Source: an uncultured bacterium
GTDB taxonomy: Bacteria; Bacteroidota; Bacteroidia; Bacteroidales; Bacteroidaceae
Reading direction: 5' to 3'
NCBI GenBank assembly: GCA_905214795.1
Contig: CAJMNM010000040.1
Location: forward strand, 1-21,945
DNA: 21,945 nucleotides
Numbering within the stretch: position 1 is the stretch's first letter; every line of letters begins with the position of its first letter. A program made the translations under genes and the position numbers. This document shows, one piece after another, positions 8,291 through 16,955 of this stretch. Under the pieces are notes generated by a model, which did no database searches, was not told the origin of the DNA, and saw only the letters and a program-made list of their open reading frames with translations.

Positions 8291-9334
8291 TTATATTTTG
8301 GTCACAAAATTCCAATAAATATTTGATGCAGGTAAGTGATTCCATTCAGGCAGATATCGGTTTATGGAATAAGATGAATGCCCTAATAACGAACCATAGA
8401 ACAATAAACTGGAGGTCAAACCTACCAATGTACAATTGTTCATATCTATTAGAAGTAATTCAATGGAGATTCCATCATCTATTACAACATATTCAACACA
8501 CAGTTTTTTACACACCTTTTTTATAATATCCCGACTATATTCAGATTCTCCGCCATGAAATTTAAGATAAATTTTATCAAATGGATGATTTCCAAAAAAA
8601 GATTCTAAACTTTGTTCAACAGCCATACTATAGTGCTGTTCACTTATACTTGAACACTTTATAACATTATCCCCAATCCATAAACATGAACCGTCTGGCA
8701 AATTTCCAAAATCTGTGTCGCAATAGAACGATTTTACATCTTTCAAATTAAGCACATATTTACGATCTTTTATCCCAGGATAAGTATATTCCGAAAAACA
8801 ATAATATGATATATCAGGTATCAAGTTATAACATGAAGCTACCCCTGGCAATAAATCTATTTGTGCATTTCTTTTCCCTCTTATTATTAACTTAAAAGTT
8901 TCAATTCCATATTTAAGCCTAGAATAGAATGTAGGCCTAAAATTATTTTTTAATTCAAATATTGTATATGAGAATAATGAGTTTTCTTTATAATTATCCA
9001 TTCCCTCCTCAATAAAGTTAATCTTCTTGCAATGACTATTTGTCATAAAAAGATATTTATAATGTGGGTAATTTATATAAAGCGTATAATCATCATCATC
9101 AGTTACCCTACTGATCAGTTGATCAATATAACGAGCATAATTCCAATATTTAAACTTTACTATTACATTCTCATTCAATGAAAAATAAATAATTTGTATT
9201 GGTGTTATTTGAGGACGAAACGAATGATTATCAGACAATATGCAAATATTATTATTTTTAATGTTTAAGTGCTTAATAATAGCTAATGACATTAAATAAG
9301 TAATATGAGAGTGCACAATAAATAAATGTTTCAT
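8291..9334 (-). CDS. Polysialyltransferase-like glycosyltransferase
   Basis: The 347-aa protein resembles bacterial sialyl/polysialyltransferases of the GT38/GT52 type. Features seen are an N-terminal Rossmann-like start (LFIVHSHITYLMSLAIIKHL), E109-E110-G111 in NFIEEGMDNY (the acidic motif of these enzymes), KFHGGES (258-264) at the place of the usual K-x-HP motif, and a CMP-phosphate-binding-like GLTSSLLFYGSLLG (305-318). It begins inside the stop of the CMP-sugar synthetase gene (4-bp ATGA overlap, 9331-9334), so the enzyme that uses the CMP sugar is coupled to the one that makes it. The usual proline after the histidine is glycine here, which may mean altered donor or acceptor choice. The assignment rests on motifs and context, not on overall similarity I can compute. 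Confidence 0.7.
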   Translation of the reverse strand: MKHLFIVHSHITYLMSLAIIKHLNIKNNNICILSDNHSFRPQITPIQIIYFSLNENVIVKFKYWNYARYIDQLISRVTDDDDYTLYINYPHYKYLFMTNSHCKKINFIEEGMDNYKENSLFSYTIFELKNNFRPTFYSRLKYGIETFKLIIRGKRNAQIDLLPGVASCYNLIPDISYYCFSEYTYPGIKDRKYVLNLKDVKSFYCDTDFGNLPDGSCLWIGDNVIKCSSISEQHYSMAVEQSLESFFGNHPFDKIYLKFHGGESEYSRDIIKKVCKKLCVEYVVIDDGISIELLLIDMNNCTLVGLTSSLLFYGSLLGHSSYSINRYLPEWNHLPASNIYWNFVTKI

Positions 9335-10494
9335 AATTTATCTTTTATTAATGTATTAATAAATTCTCTTACACACCATTCTCCACCTTTTTTCGTCATA
9401 ATACAAATGCCAGTAATAGCTTTCACTTCCTCACAAGCATCAGCTGGACAAGCCTTTACTCCTACAGCTTTTAATAAATCAACACAATTAATATCATCTC
9501 CGATATACGCAACTTCATCCATTGTGATACCTAATCGTTCGCATATCTCTTTAGCAGTAGCTAACTTTCCTCCATCTCTTTTTCCTTGATATAGAAAATC
9601 AACTTTTAGTTTTTTTGCACGATTTTCCACTATCTTAGTATTCTCAGAAGTGATAATACCTGTTTTTATTCCTGCTTCGCGAAGCAACTGAAATCCCATT
9701 CCATCCCGGGTATTAAATTTCTTCAATTCGTCACCATTCTCGGAATAATACATTCCTCCATCAGTCAGTGTACCATCAACGTCGCATAGGAAGAGTTTGA
9801 TGGGTTTCCTCGGTTCTTTATATTTTGATAAAACATGTTTGCGCATCAGATTCTCAAGCACAATCCAATCATCCGGTTCGTCAATTTCTGGAGCTGTATA
9901 TTCCGGCATCTCATAAATACCAATATGTCCGCTTAAGCGATTGCCTGATTCAAGTATATTTTTTACAGTATTAATGTAAAAGGCTCCGTTTTCCATCAGC
10001 ATACCGCTAAAATTCTGTCTTCTGGGTCTGTTTTTATAATCATAGTTCATACTTGTGCCATTCTCATTCCAAAAGAAGCGGTAATTGCGTACACAGGTTA
10101 GAATGGAGTCATATTCTCCTCGTTTATACATATTTAATGCTTCTGTGAAATGGATAGTTTCTGTTAGAGGAGATGTGGCTTGTACCAACATGAATATATT
10201 TTCACCTGTAAGTTTTGCATAATGAATATATTCTAGCATGACACTTTCTGTACTGGCTGTATCACAAGCATTCTCAGCAGAACGTCTGTATATTTTTGTT
10301 TTATGGTATGATTGTGAAGATACGACTTCTTCAATTTTGTCTGAATCTGTGGCTACTATAATTTCGTCTACTTCCTCGCATTTTTCCAGAGCTTCAATAT
10401 TCCAGCAAACCAATGGCTTACCGCAAAATGACTTTATATTTTTAAGAGGAATGGATTTACTGCCTCCTCTTACGGGTATAAAAGCAATTATCAT
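9331..10494 (-). CDS. neuA-like: Fused CMP-sialic/KDN synthetase and HAD phosphatase
   Basis: This 387-aa bifunctional protein has two domains. Residues 1-225 are a cytidylyltransferase (CTP_transf_3): nucleotide loop IPVRGGSKSIPLKNIK (6-21) and QATSPL (105-110), which activates a nonulosonic acid with CMP. Residues 230-387 are a KdsC-like C0-type HAD phosphatase: DVDGT with D238 and D240, ITSEN (281-285), K310 and GDD (332-334), which would remove a 9-phosphate. The position after GDDIN is C337. The domain pair implies the upstream synthase makes a phosphorylated acid which this protein dephosphorylates and activates in turn. It starts 12 bp after the acyltransferase gene and overlaps the transferase gene by 4 bp. 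Confidence 0.9.
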   Translation of the reverse strand: MIIAFIPVRGGSKSIPLKNIKSFCGKPLVCWNIEALEKCEEVDEIIVATDSDKIEEVVSSQSYHKTKIYRRSAENACDTASTESVMLEYIHYAKLTGENIFMLVQATSPLTETIHFTEALNMYKRGEYDSILTCVRNYRFFWNENGTSMNYDYKNRPRRQNFSGMLMENGAFYINTVKNILESGNRLSGHIGIYEMPEYTAPEIDEPDDWIVLENLMRKHVLSKYKEPRKPIKLFLCDVDGTLTDGGMYYSENGDELKKFNTRDGMGFQLLREAGIKTGIITSENTKIVENRAKKLKVDFLYQGKRDGGKLATAKEICERLGITMDEVAYIGDDINCVDLLKAVGVKACPADACEEVKAITGICIMTKKGGEWCVREFINTLIKDKL

Positions 10495-10506
10495 AATCTG
10501 ATTAAT

Positions 10507-11409
10507 TTAATTTTTTTGTTTTTTTATGAATAAATAAATCCCAAGACATAAAATCAGAAGTAATACAAATGAAATTGTATAGTATGCTGTAGTATTGGGA
10601 AATAATTTCTGAAGAATAATAACAGGAATCATATGCCATAGGTATATTTGTAAAGAATGTCTCCCGCAATATTCAAGTACTTCATTATGAATCTTATTTT
10701 CACTTATTATTGGAAGAAAACAAAATATACAAAGGAAAGTAATCAATGGTAATTCTATAAACATTCTATAAAACGCTATTGTATTATCAATAAAAATATT
10801 TATAAAGAATACAATAACAATATAATATACTAAAGTATATTCCCATCTTATATTATTTATATTCAGTCTTTTATGTGTGAATATTCCTAATAGAAAGAAG
10901 AAAAGTAGGCTACAATTATAAGCTCCACTTATGCTATATTGAGTATTTGATAAATTATAAAGTAGAATACTGATACATGTTAAGAGTATAGAAACCGTAG
11001 TACGTTTTTTAGCATCTTCAAATGCTATCCTAACAATAAGAATCATTAAGAATAACGCTGGAACAAACCATAAATGATAGTAAGGATTGTAACAATTATA
11101 AAGAATGTTCTTAATACTAAAATTATGATATACTGCGTAAGTAGTATAAATAATAAAAGCAATAAACCATTCTTTTATCATGCGTTGCCAGTATTTTTTA
11201 AAAATACTCTTGTATGTTTTGTCTACAAGTCCTTCTATTCTTATAAGATAACCGCTTATATAGAAAAAAGCTGGCATGTGAAAAGAATAGATAAAATATC
11301 GAATAATATTTTCATCTAATGATCCACGTAGTATGTGTCCAATGATTACTGTGATGATTAAAATGCCTTTTAAAGTATCAATTGATTTGTTATATGTATA
11401 GGTTACCAT
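10507..11409 (-). CDS. Acyltransferase-3 family membrane O-acyltransferase
   Basis: This 300-aa membrane protein of the acyltransferase-3 family has about ten hydrophobic segments. The N-terminus DTLKGILIITVIIGHILRG carries the catalytic-type histidine H25, followed by SFHMPAFFYISGYL, the second family signature. The C-terminus LQIYLWHMIPVIIL is also typical. Such proteins add O-acetyl (or other acyl) groups to capsule and O-antigen sugars, so this one may decorate the repeat unit, possibly on the nonulosonic acid. The start overlaps the synthase gene by 7 bp. Acetyl as the donor group is inferred from the family. Confidence 0.85.
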   Translation of the reverse strand: MVTYTYNKSIDTLKGILIITVIIGHILRGSLDENIIRYFIYSFHMPAFFYISGYLIRIEGLVDKTYKSIFKKYWQRMIKEWFIAFIIYTTYAVYHNFSIKNILYNCYNPYYHLWFVPALFLMILIVRIAFEDAKKRTTVSILLTCISILLYNLSNTQYSISGAYNCSLLFFFLLGIFTHKRLNINNIRWEYTLVYYIVIVFFINIFIDNTIAFYRMFIELPLITFLCIFCFLPIISENKIHNEVLEYCGRHSLQIYLWHMIPVIILQKLFPNTTAYYTISFVLLLILCLGIYLFIKKQKN

Positions 11410-12275
11410 TTAACCTGGTTCTTTTTCAGTTTATTCCTTTGTACTTTTTCTATATCAAGAATATCCTCTTTTTTATAAGTTAGAGCTTTTGCTACGGCTC
11501 GACAGTCACGTGCCAGTTTACGTACACCATCTGGTTCAAGAGATGCCGCATGGTCTGTACCTTTCCAAGTTCTGTCTAAAGTATAATGGCGTTCTATCCA
11601 TTCCGCGCCAAGAGCTACAGCAGCACTGTCTACAGCTATACCTAAATGGTGTCCTGAAAAACCAATGGCTTTTACTCTGTCAGCGTATAATTCACGTAGG
11701 CGGATAATCTCAAGTAAGCAAATATCTTCAAATGGAACCGGATAACCAGATGTACAATCGTATATAACTAAATCCTTATTGCGACCTTTTGATTCGAAGA
11801 ACTGAATGATTTGTTCTTCTTCCTCACGGGTGGTCATACCAAAAGACAAGTGTATTTCTCCATCAAAATTATCACATAAGTATTCTAACAAACCTTTATT
11901 TAGATTGCATGCAGAAGGAACTTTTATAAGATTAGGATGTAAAGTACTGATTTCTTTTGCAGATGTAAGATCCCATACAGAAGTGGAGTATTCTATACCG
12001 AACTCATTACACCATGCTTGTAATTGTTTGTGTTGTTCGAGGCTAAATTCCAGAAATTCTCGATGTTCACCATAAGTTTTACCATATGAGTTTTCCGGAT
12101 GAGGATGGGGAGCATTGTATTCTTCAGAAGTCAATAACTCTCGGTTACATCTTTTTTGAAACTTGACAACATCTGCCTTACAATACGTAGCCGCTGTCAT
12201 AATCATCTCTTTTGCGATTGCCATGTCACCTTTGTGATTGCAACCAATTTCTGCAATAATTTTTGGCGCTTTCAT
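11403..12275 (-). CDS. neuB-like: Nonulosonic acid synthase, 9-phosphate synthase-like
   Basis: This 290-aa PEP-condensing TIM-barrel synthase opens with IIAEIGCNHKGDMAIAKEMI (6-25). Two stretches look like the animal sialic acid 9-phosphate synthase (NANS): YGKTYGEHREFLEFS (64-78) and TWKGTDHAASLEP (236-248), where bacterial NeuB usually reads MPGPDHKASLEP. The metal-ligand histidines appear as H209 in SGHH and H230 in ERH. The C-terminal SAF/antifreeze-like domain (about 60 residues in NeuB and NANS) is absent. Together with the fused phosphatase, this suggests it condenses PEP with a 6-phosphorylated mannose or ManNAc to give KDN-9-P or Neu5Ac-9-P. No NeuC or NeuD lies in the window. It shares one base (TAATG) with the GT2 stop. 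Confidence 0.88.
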   Translation of the reverse strand: MKAPKIIAEIGCNHKGDMAIAKEMIMTAATYCKADVVKFQKRCNRELLTSEEYNAPHPHPENSYGKTYGEHREFLEFSLEQHKQLQAWCNEFGIEYSTSVWDLTSAKEISTLHPNLIKVPSACNLNKGLLEYLCDNFDGEIHLSFGMTTREEEEQIIQFFESKGRNKDLVIYDCTSGYPVPFEDICLLEIIRLRELYADRVKAIGFSGHHLGIAVDSAAVALGAEWIERHYTLDRTWKGTDHAASLEPDGVRKLARDCRAVAKALTYKKEDILDIEKVQRNKLKKNQVKW

Positions 12276-13294
12276 TATTTCAATATTTTCTTTATTGATT
12301 TCTTTATTTGATTTAATCGATAAACTAAATGCGGATATAAAATCTCAAAATAGATCTTATAAGAGTTCCATTTGCTTAAATGATAATGTGGAGAAGTTTT
12401 ATAATATGGATAATATTTCAAAAGATTCTTTTGTATTTTTCTTAACGTAATTTTGTCATTACTATAACATGCTAGAAACTTTTGTAGGACAATTCGGTTT
12501 GAAACAAATTGTCTAGCATTATGAGTATTTAATATTTCAGAATCATTAAAAGAAGATAAGATCTTATGGCAAATTTCATCGGCTTTTAACCGCTCTAAAA
12601 AGTTGTAGTTGAATTCTTTCTGTGTAATCATATTAAGATTCACAGAGGTATTATTGACTGTATAATGATAAAGTATTCGCGATAAGTAAACTACATGATT
12701 ACAATGGATAATGTAATTTAATACAAAAATTTCATCTTCACAGAAATGAATGTCTTCAGGAAAAACGAGTTTATTGTCTCGTATAATTTGAGTCTTGTAT
12801 AATTTATTCCATGGCCATCCACAAAACGAATCTTGTGAAAATAATTTAATAATAGCTTCTCTTTGATTATAAATATAATCTTTTGACGGAACTTTTATCC
12901 ATTCATACTTATTATTAGAGATTTCGCGCCAACATCCACAACAAACTAAATCGGAGCTATATTTATTTATTGCTTCTAACATGGATGATAAATAATCAGG
13001 TTCTAAATAGTCATCAGAATCTATAAAACAACAATATTCTCCTTTTGCTATTTCTATACCTTTGTTTCGGGCTACTGAAACGCCTGAATTTTCTTGTGAT
13101 AGTAGTATTATGTTGTCGTAGTTCTTTGAATATGATTTGCATATAGATAATGACTCATCCTTACTACCATCATTTATTAGGATTAGCTCAAAATCAGTAA
13201 ATGTTTGTGCGATAATGCTATTGATACAGCGTGGTAAATATTTTTCAACATTGTATACAGGTACAATAACGGATATTTTAGGAACTTGTTCCAT
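12275..13294 (-). CDS. GT2 family glycosyltransferase
   Basis: This 339-aa GT-A glycosyltransferase begins KISVIVPVYNVEKYLPRC. It has NDGS (41-44), the QENSGVSVARNKGI segment (67-80) and the nucleotide-binding DSDD (92-95). WPWNKLYK and HFCEDEIF further on are typical of the capsule GT2 group. It should add one sugar of the repeat unit at the cytoplasmic face; the sugar is not predictable. Its stop codon shares one base with the ATG of the synthase gene (TAATG), so translation is probably coupled. It is 30 bp after the flippase gene. Confidence 0.88.
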   Translation of the reverse strand: MEQVPKISVIVPVYNVEKYLPRCINSIIAQTFTDFELILINDGSKDESLSICKSYSKNYDNIILLSQENSGVSVARNKGIEIAKGEYCCFIDSDDYLEPDYLSSMLEAINKYSSDLVCCGCWREISNNKYEWIKVPSKDYIYNQREAIIKLFSQDSFCGWPWNKLYKTQIIRDNKLVFPEDIHFCEDEIFVLNYIIHCNHVVYLSRILYHYTVNNTSVNLNMITQKEFNYNFLERLKADEICHKILSSFNDSEILNTHNARQFVSNRIVLQKFLACYSNDKITLRKIQKNLLKYYPYYKTSPHYHLSKWNSYKIYFEILYPHLVYRLNQIKKSIKKILK

Positions 13295-13324
13295 AAAGAA
13301 TAAAAGTAAGTCTAATATTTTTTA

Positions 13325-14872
13325 TTAATGACCTTTTAATTTTTTGAAAGTAGAATAAAATTTATCAATTAAAAATTTACGTTCAGACGGAGTGCAGCCC
13401 CCAATGTAAATAGTAGTAGAAGTACATAGCACACAAATAGCACATACTATAAAAAATCTGCTCCAGGTATTGTCCATATTATTAAATAGCGCAAATGGAA
13501 TAATTGGAGATAATATGGCTATAGTGAAAATAGGAATGATAACTTGCTTGAAATAATTGCCTATATCCATGCGGATCATGGGTAATACTATTCGTAGCCG
13601 GACGTATTGGGTGAACACTTCTATAATAATATGTACTATAAATACACTTTCCGGTTTAACATGAAAGAATTTCAATAGGATATAAGCAACTGGCACAATC
13701 AATAACAACATTGTGCCTTCAATAAGCTGGAATTTTTTGAGTTTACCTGTAGCATGTACAGATACGATGATAGGATTTGATAAAGTAAAAAGTAGTCCAA
13801 CAACTAATATCAGACGCAGAAAATTTACAGTATGTTCCGGAACCTGTCCTAACCAGACTTTTAGAACCATTTCTGCCTCAAATATCAACGGAAGGGCAAT
13901 AATGAATAAAATATAGAAAGAAAATTTGGAACTCTTGACTAATAGTCTGTGCATGTCATACAAATTTCCTTGTGCATAGCTTTTAGTCAGTTGTGGATTT
14001 AAAGCCATTTGAAAGTTTGAGCAGAACTGCTGGCATACATTCTGCACCTGAACGGCTATTCCGCGCGCAGCATTTACTGCTGGACCGAAAAATATATTTA
14101 GTAAAATATTTAATCCTTGGGTAAACCCCATAACAGCAAGACTGCCATTCATAGTCCATCCTGCAAAAGCAAATATTTCTTTGAACAATTTTCCATTATA
14201 TTGTGGAGAAGTCCTGGTTTCCTCAAAATGTCGGGAGCAGTATATGCCATAAACAATACGGTCGAACGTCTGTATGCAGAAAAATAGAATGGCATAGACA
14301 ATCAGTTTGTCGTAAGGAATAATCACCAATAGATAAACAATCAATAGTTTCAATACGGCATCGGCAATAGAAATGTAGGCAAAAGCAGACATTTTCTCAT
14401 GAGCGATAATGGTGGCATTGTATGGCACACTAATTACGGCCAGTATGGATGAAAAAATAGAGAATTGGTAAACCCACATGGCTGCTGTTTCACGTTCAGG
14501 GGGAATCTGTAATTGAGTAGACATGAACCATAATCCTAAAGTTTCTCCTACGATTAAGACAATTGCAGCCAGAATGAAATGAATACTCAGTATGTTGCCG
14601 AATGTTTTTTTCATGACATTCATATCACCTTTTCCTAAATCGTATGTGATATACCGTGAAGATGCAGCGCCTAATGAACCGGTAAGAAATCCCAGCATGG
14701 TAATAACACCTCCCACAACATTGTTAATACCAAAGTCAACAACGCCTAATGTATTTAGTATGACGCGTGATGCATAAAGATTTACAGCTAGCATAAACAG
14801 CATGCGTACATACAACAACAGTGTATTCTTCGCTATCCTCTTATTATTTTGTGCAATATCTGTCATCTTCAA
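13325..14872 (-). CDS. wzx: Wzx-type polysaccharide flippase
   Basis: The 515-aa protein has about 12-14 hydrophobic segments of the polysaccharide transporter (PST/MATE-like) family. The N-terminus NTLLLYVRMLFMLAVNLYASRVILNTLG, followed by DFGINNVVGGVITML, is typical of Bacteroides lipopolysaccharide/capsule flippases. It should move undecaprenyl-linked repeat units across the inner membrane for Wzy. It is the first gene of the central cassette and lies 116 bp downstream of the IS66 element, with no convincing promoter of its own in that gap. Its transcription therefore probably depends on read-through across the IS from upxY or from the repeat-borne promoter. Confidence 0.88.
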   Translation of the reverse strand: MKMTDIAQNNKRIAKNTLLLYVRMLFMLAVNLYASRVILNTLGVVDFGINNVVGGVITMLGFLTGSLGAASSRYITYDLGKGDMNVMKKTFGNILSIHFILAAIVLIVGETLGLWFMSTQLQIPPERETAAMWVYQFSIFSSILAVISVPYNATIIAHEKMSAFAYISIADAVLKLLIVYLLVIIPYDKLIVYAILFFCIQTFDRIVYGIYCSRHFEETRTSPQYNGKLFKEIFAFAGWTMNGSLAVMGFTQGLNILLNIFFGPAVNAARGIAVQVQNVCQQFCSNFQMALNPQLTKSYAQGNLYDMHRLLVKSSKFSFYILFIIALPLIFEAEMVLKVWLGQVPEHTVNFLRLILVVGLLFTLSNPIIVSVHATGKLKKFQLIEGTMLLLIVPVAYILLKFFHVKPESVFIVHIIIEVFTQYVRLRIVLPMIRMDIGNYFKQVIIPIFTIAILSPIIPFALFNNMDNTWSRFFIVCAICVLCTSTTIYIGGCTPSERKFLIDKFYSTFKKLKGH

Positions 14873-14882
14873 ATAAATTATA

Positions 14883-14898
14883 GACTTCCACTGAAGTC
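14883..14898. other. Small dyad before wzx
   Basis: GACTTC (14883-14888) and GAAGTC (14893-14898) form a perfect 6-bp stem with a 4-nt loop, about 10 nt upstream of the flippase start. It could affect translation initiation. The rest of 14873-14988 is AT-rich with no clear promoter. Confidence 0.3.
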
Positions 14899-14994
14899 AT
14901 TATTATATTCATTAAAACTAGATTTTCTTCTTACTAAGATTTGGAATCAAGTTCACTGAAACTCATGGAAATAAACATCTGTCATTATGTAAGC

Positions 14995-15050
14995 ACTCAA
15001 TTTAGGGCATCCCCCTTTGAAAGGGCACTTTTGAGTGCCCTAAATCGAGT
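14995..15050. repeat. Nested inverted repeats inside the IS66 left end
   Basis: The 15-base arm at 14995-15009 pairs with 15036-15050 with one mismatch, enclosing a second perfect dyad, AGGGCACT (22-29 of block 15001) with AGTGCCCT at 15034-15041 around TTTG. The two structures share bases and exclude each other. No T tract follows on the minus strand, so this is not an obvious terminator. It may be a transposase site or block transcription into the IS. Confidence 0.6.
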
Positions 15051-15074
15051 TATGTTAATTAATTGATATTGAAT

Positions 15075-16883
15075 TTAACATTGGCCGGTAGCCAAAGTGA
15101 TTTTGTCAGGCACCATGTTAACATAATCCCTGCATCCGTTAAAGATATTTTTGAAGAAAGTTCCGATGAAGTTCCAGACAGAACTGCCGTGAAGCTTTAC
15201 CGTTCCTATTACACTATGATAAGTCGCAGCCATCTCGGCACCGGCGTCACTTCCATAATGAAGTGAATTGTTGCGTTGGGTAGTCAGCTTCCGGATGGTT
15301 CTCTCTGCAAGATTATTGTCTATCGGTAGTTCGCCGTCATCCAGGTAAGCAAAGATCTCTTTCCAGAACCGGTTCAGATAATTAAGAGCTTCTGTATAAT
15401 ACTGACTTCTGAATTCTGAATCCTTTGACATTTCACTGTCCAACAGACTGCGCAACTCTATCAGAAGTTCTTTCGTTTCCAGGCTTTGCCTTTCCCGTAA
15501 CCTCTCTTCCGGAGTAAATCCGGCATCGTCACATTTACGCTCCCTCATAAAGAAATCCTTTAAAATATTGGAAAAGCGTTCAGCAGCCGGCTCACCGCCC
15601 TGATTGGCAGCCTTGACAAACCTGTTCCTGGCATGAGACATACAAACCTGATGCACGGTATCTTTAAACCGGGCTGATTTCAACTCATCTCCGATAAATA
15701 CATAAGCATTGTATCCGTCGGACATGATACTCTTCAATTCCGCATCACCCAGGAAGTCTGTAAGAACCTCACGAGAACGGGAGCCATTCTCATAGAAGAA
15801 AATGGCTGTTTTCTGAGCCTTGTTGACCAATACCCGGATATAACACTTTTTATAGTGGTCATATTTGCGCACTTTACACCAGGTCTCATCGCAGTTCACA
15901 ATCGAATCCTTTTCCAAGGCAACAGACTTCAATACACGAACCAACTTATCAAGGTATTTCTTGCCTTTTCTAAGCCAGTTGTGCAATGTGTTTTTAGAAA
16001 TGGTCATGCCCATATCTACCAGCCATTGGTGAAGAAGACCGAAGGTCACATTCTTTACATAAACCTCATAGGCTATGGCCTGCAGGAATTCAGGAGTAGC
16101 TTTAGTCCCCTCGAATCTGGTTATTACCTGCGGATGACCTTCAGAGGGGAAATAACCCCACCTGGGCTTTTTGCCCGGCTCCGCGTAATGAACCATCTCA
16201 AAACATTCTTCCGTAAGGACTGTACGGAAACTGAACACACGTACCATCCTTCTTTCAATGATACGCCCTGGAACCTTTGCCGGATCAGAAGGATGCTCTA
16301 TCGATTCTCCGGCTACTCCCATCGTTTTATACCCGTCGGGATGATTACTCAGGTCACGTTCCTTTTTGGGAAGAGCCGGCTCATTCCGGGATTCGTTATT
16401 GTCTACAGAATCTGTACGGAGTGTATCGTCCGTGCCGTCATATCCGTCCTGTTCATCCTGACGGTCCGGTTCAGAAGGCACCGGCTTGCCCGATTTGTCT
16501 TTCTTCATCACACGCTGACGTCTGTCACCGAACTTTTCCTGACGGGCATAGTCCAGTTTTTCCCGGAGAGCCTTGGCGTTATGCTCTGCTGATTTTCGAA
16601 GCTTACGCTCTTCCGACAACCGGTTTTCCAGATCAGACTGTTTCGATTGCATGGAGGCCATCTGATTCTTCAATTCCTTCATCTCAGCCATGAAATCCTC
16701 CAAGACAAGCTTCATGGCATCACTTGTCAACCTGAGTTCCTGATTCTGCTCAGCAAGGTATTGTATGTATCGGTCTTTCTGATCGTCTGCCATACCTTCA
16801 CTATAATTTACAGGATTCCGTGAGTAGGTTTCCCTACTCAGCAACTCCTTTTTTAAGTCGATTATATGTTGCAGTTCGATCAT
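15075..16883 (-). CDS. tnpC: IS66 transposase TnpC
   Basis: This 602-aa DDE transposase is the main recombinase of the IS. A long coiled-coil-like region (about 40-115) comes first, then a low-complexity charged linker (125-185), then the catalytic core: D332 (NCDETWCK), D389 (IMSDGYNAY) and E527 (IDNNLAERTIRKLTTQRNNS). The closing segment LHYGSDAGAEMAATYHSVIGT is the IS66 C-terminal signature. It looks intact, so the element may be active. It is somewhat longer than classical TnpC of about 500 aa, due to the N-terminal and linker parts. Confidence 0.93.
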   Translation of the reverse strand: MIELQHIIDLKKELLSRETYSRNPVNYSEGMADDQKDRYIQYLAEQNQELRLTSDAMKLVLEDFMAEMKELKNQMASMQSKQSDLENRLSEERKLRKSAEHNAKALREKLDYARQEKFGDRRQRVMKKDKSGKPVPSEPDRQDEQDGYDGTDDTLRTDSVDNNESRNEPALPKKERDLSNHPDGYKTMGVAGESIEHPSDPAKVPGRIIERRMVRVFSFRTVLTEECFEMVHYAEPGKKPRWGYFPSEGHPQVITRFEGTKATPEFLQAIAYEVYVKNVTFGLLHQWLVDMGMTISKNTLHNWLRKGKKYLDKLVRVLKSVALEKDSIVNCDETWCKVRKYDHYKKCYIRVLVNKAQKTAIFFYENGSRSREVLTDFLGDAELKSIMSDGYNAYVFIGDELKSARFKDTVHQVCMSHARNRFVKAANQGGEPAAERFSNILKDFFMRERKCDDAGFTPEERLRERQSLETKELLIELRSLLDSEMSKDSEFRSQYYTEALNYLNRFWKEIFAYLDDGELPIDNNLAERTIRKLTTQRNNSLHYGSDAGAEMAATYHSVIGTVKLHGSSVWNFIGTFFKNIFNGCRDYVNMVPDKITLATGQC

Positions 16884-16955
16884 ACTTAAACCCTTGATTT
16901 ACAGATATAAAGGTACTAAAACAATCGCAAAACTGCAAGCAAATAAACATATTAA

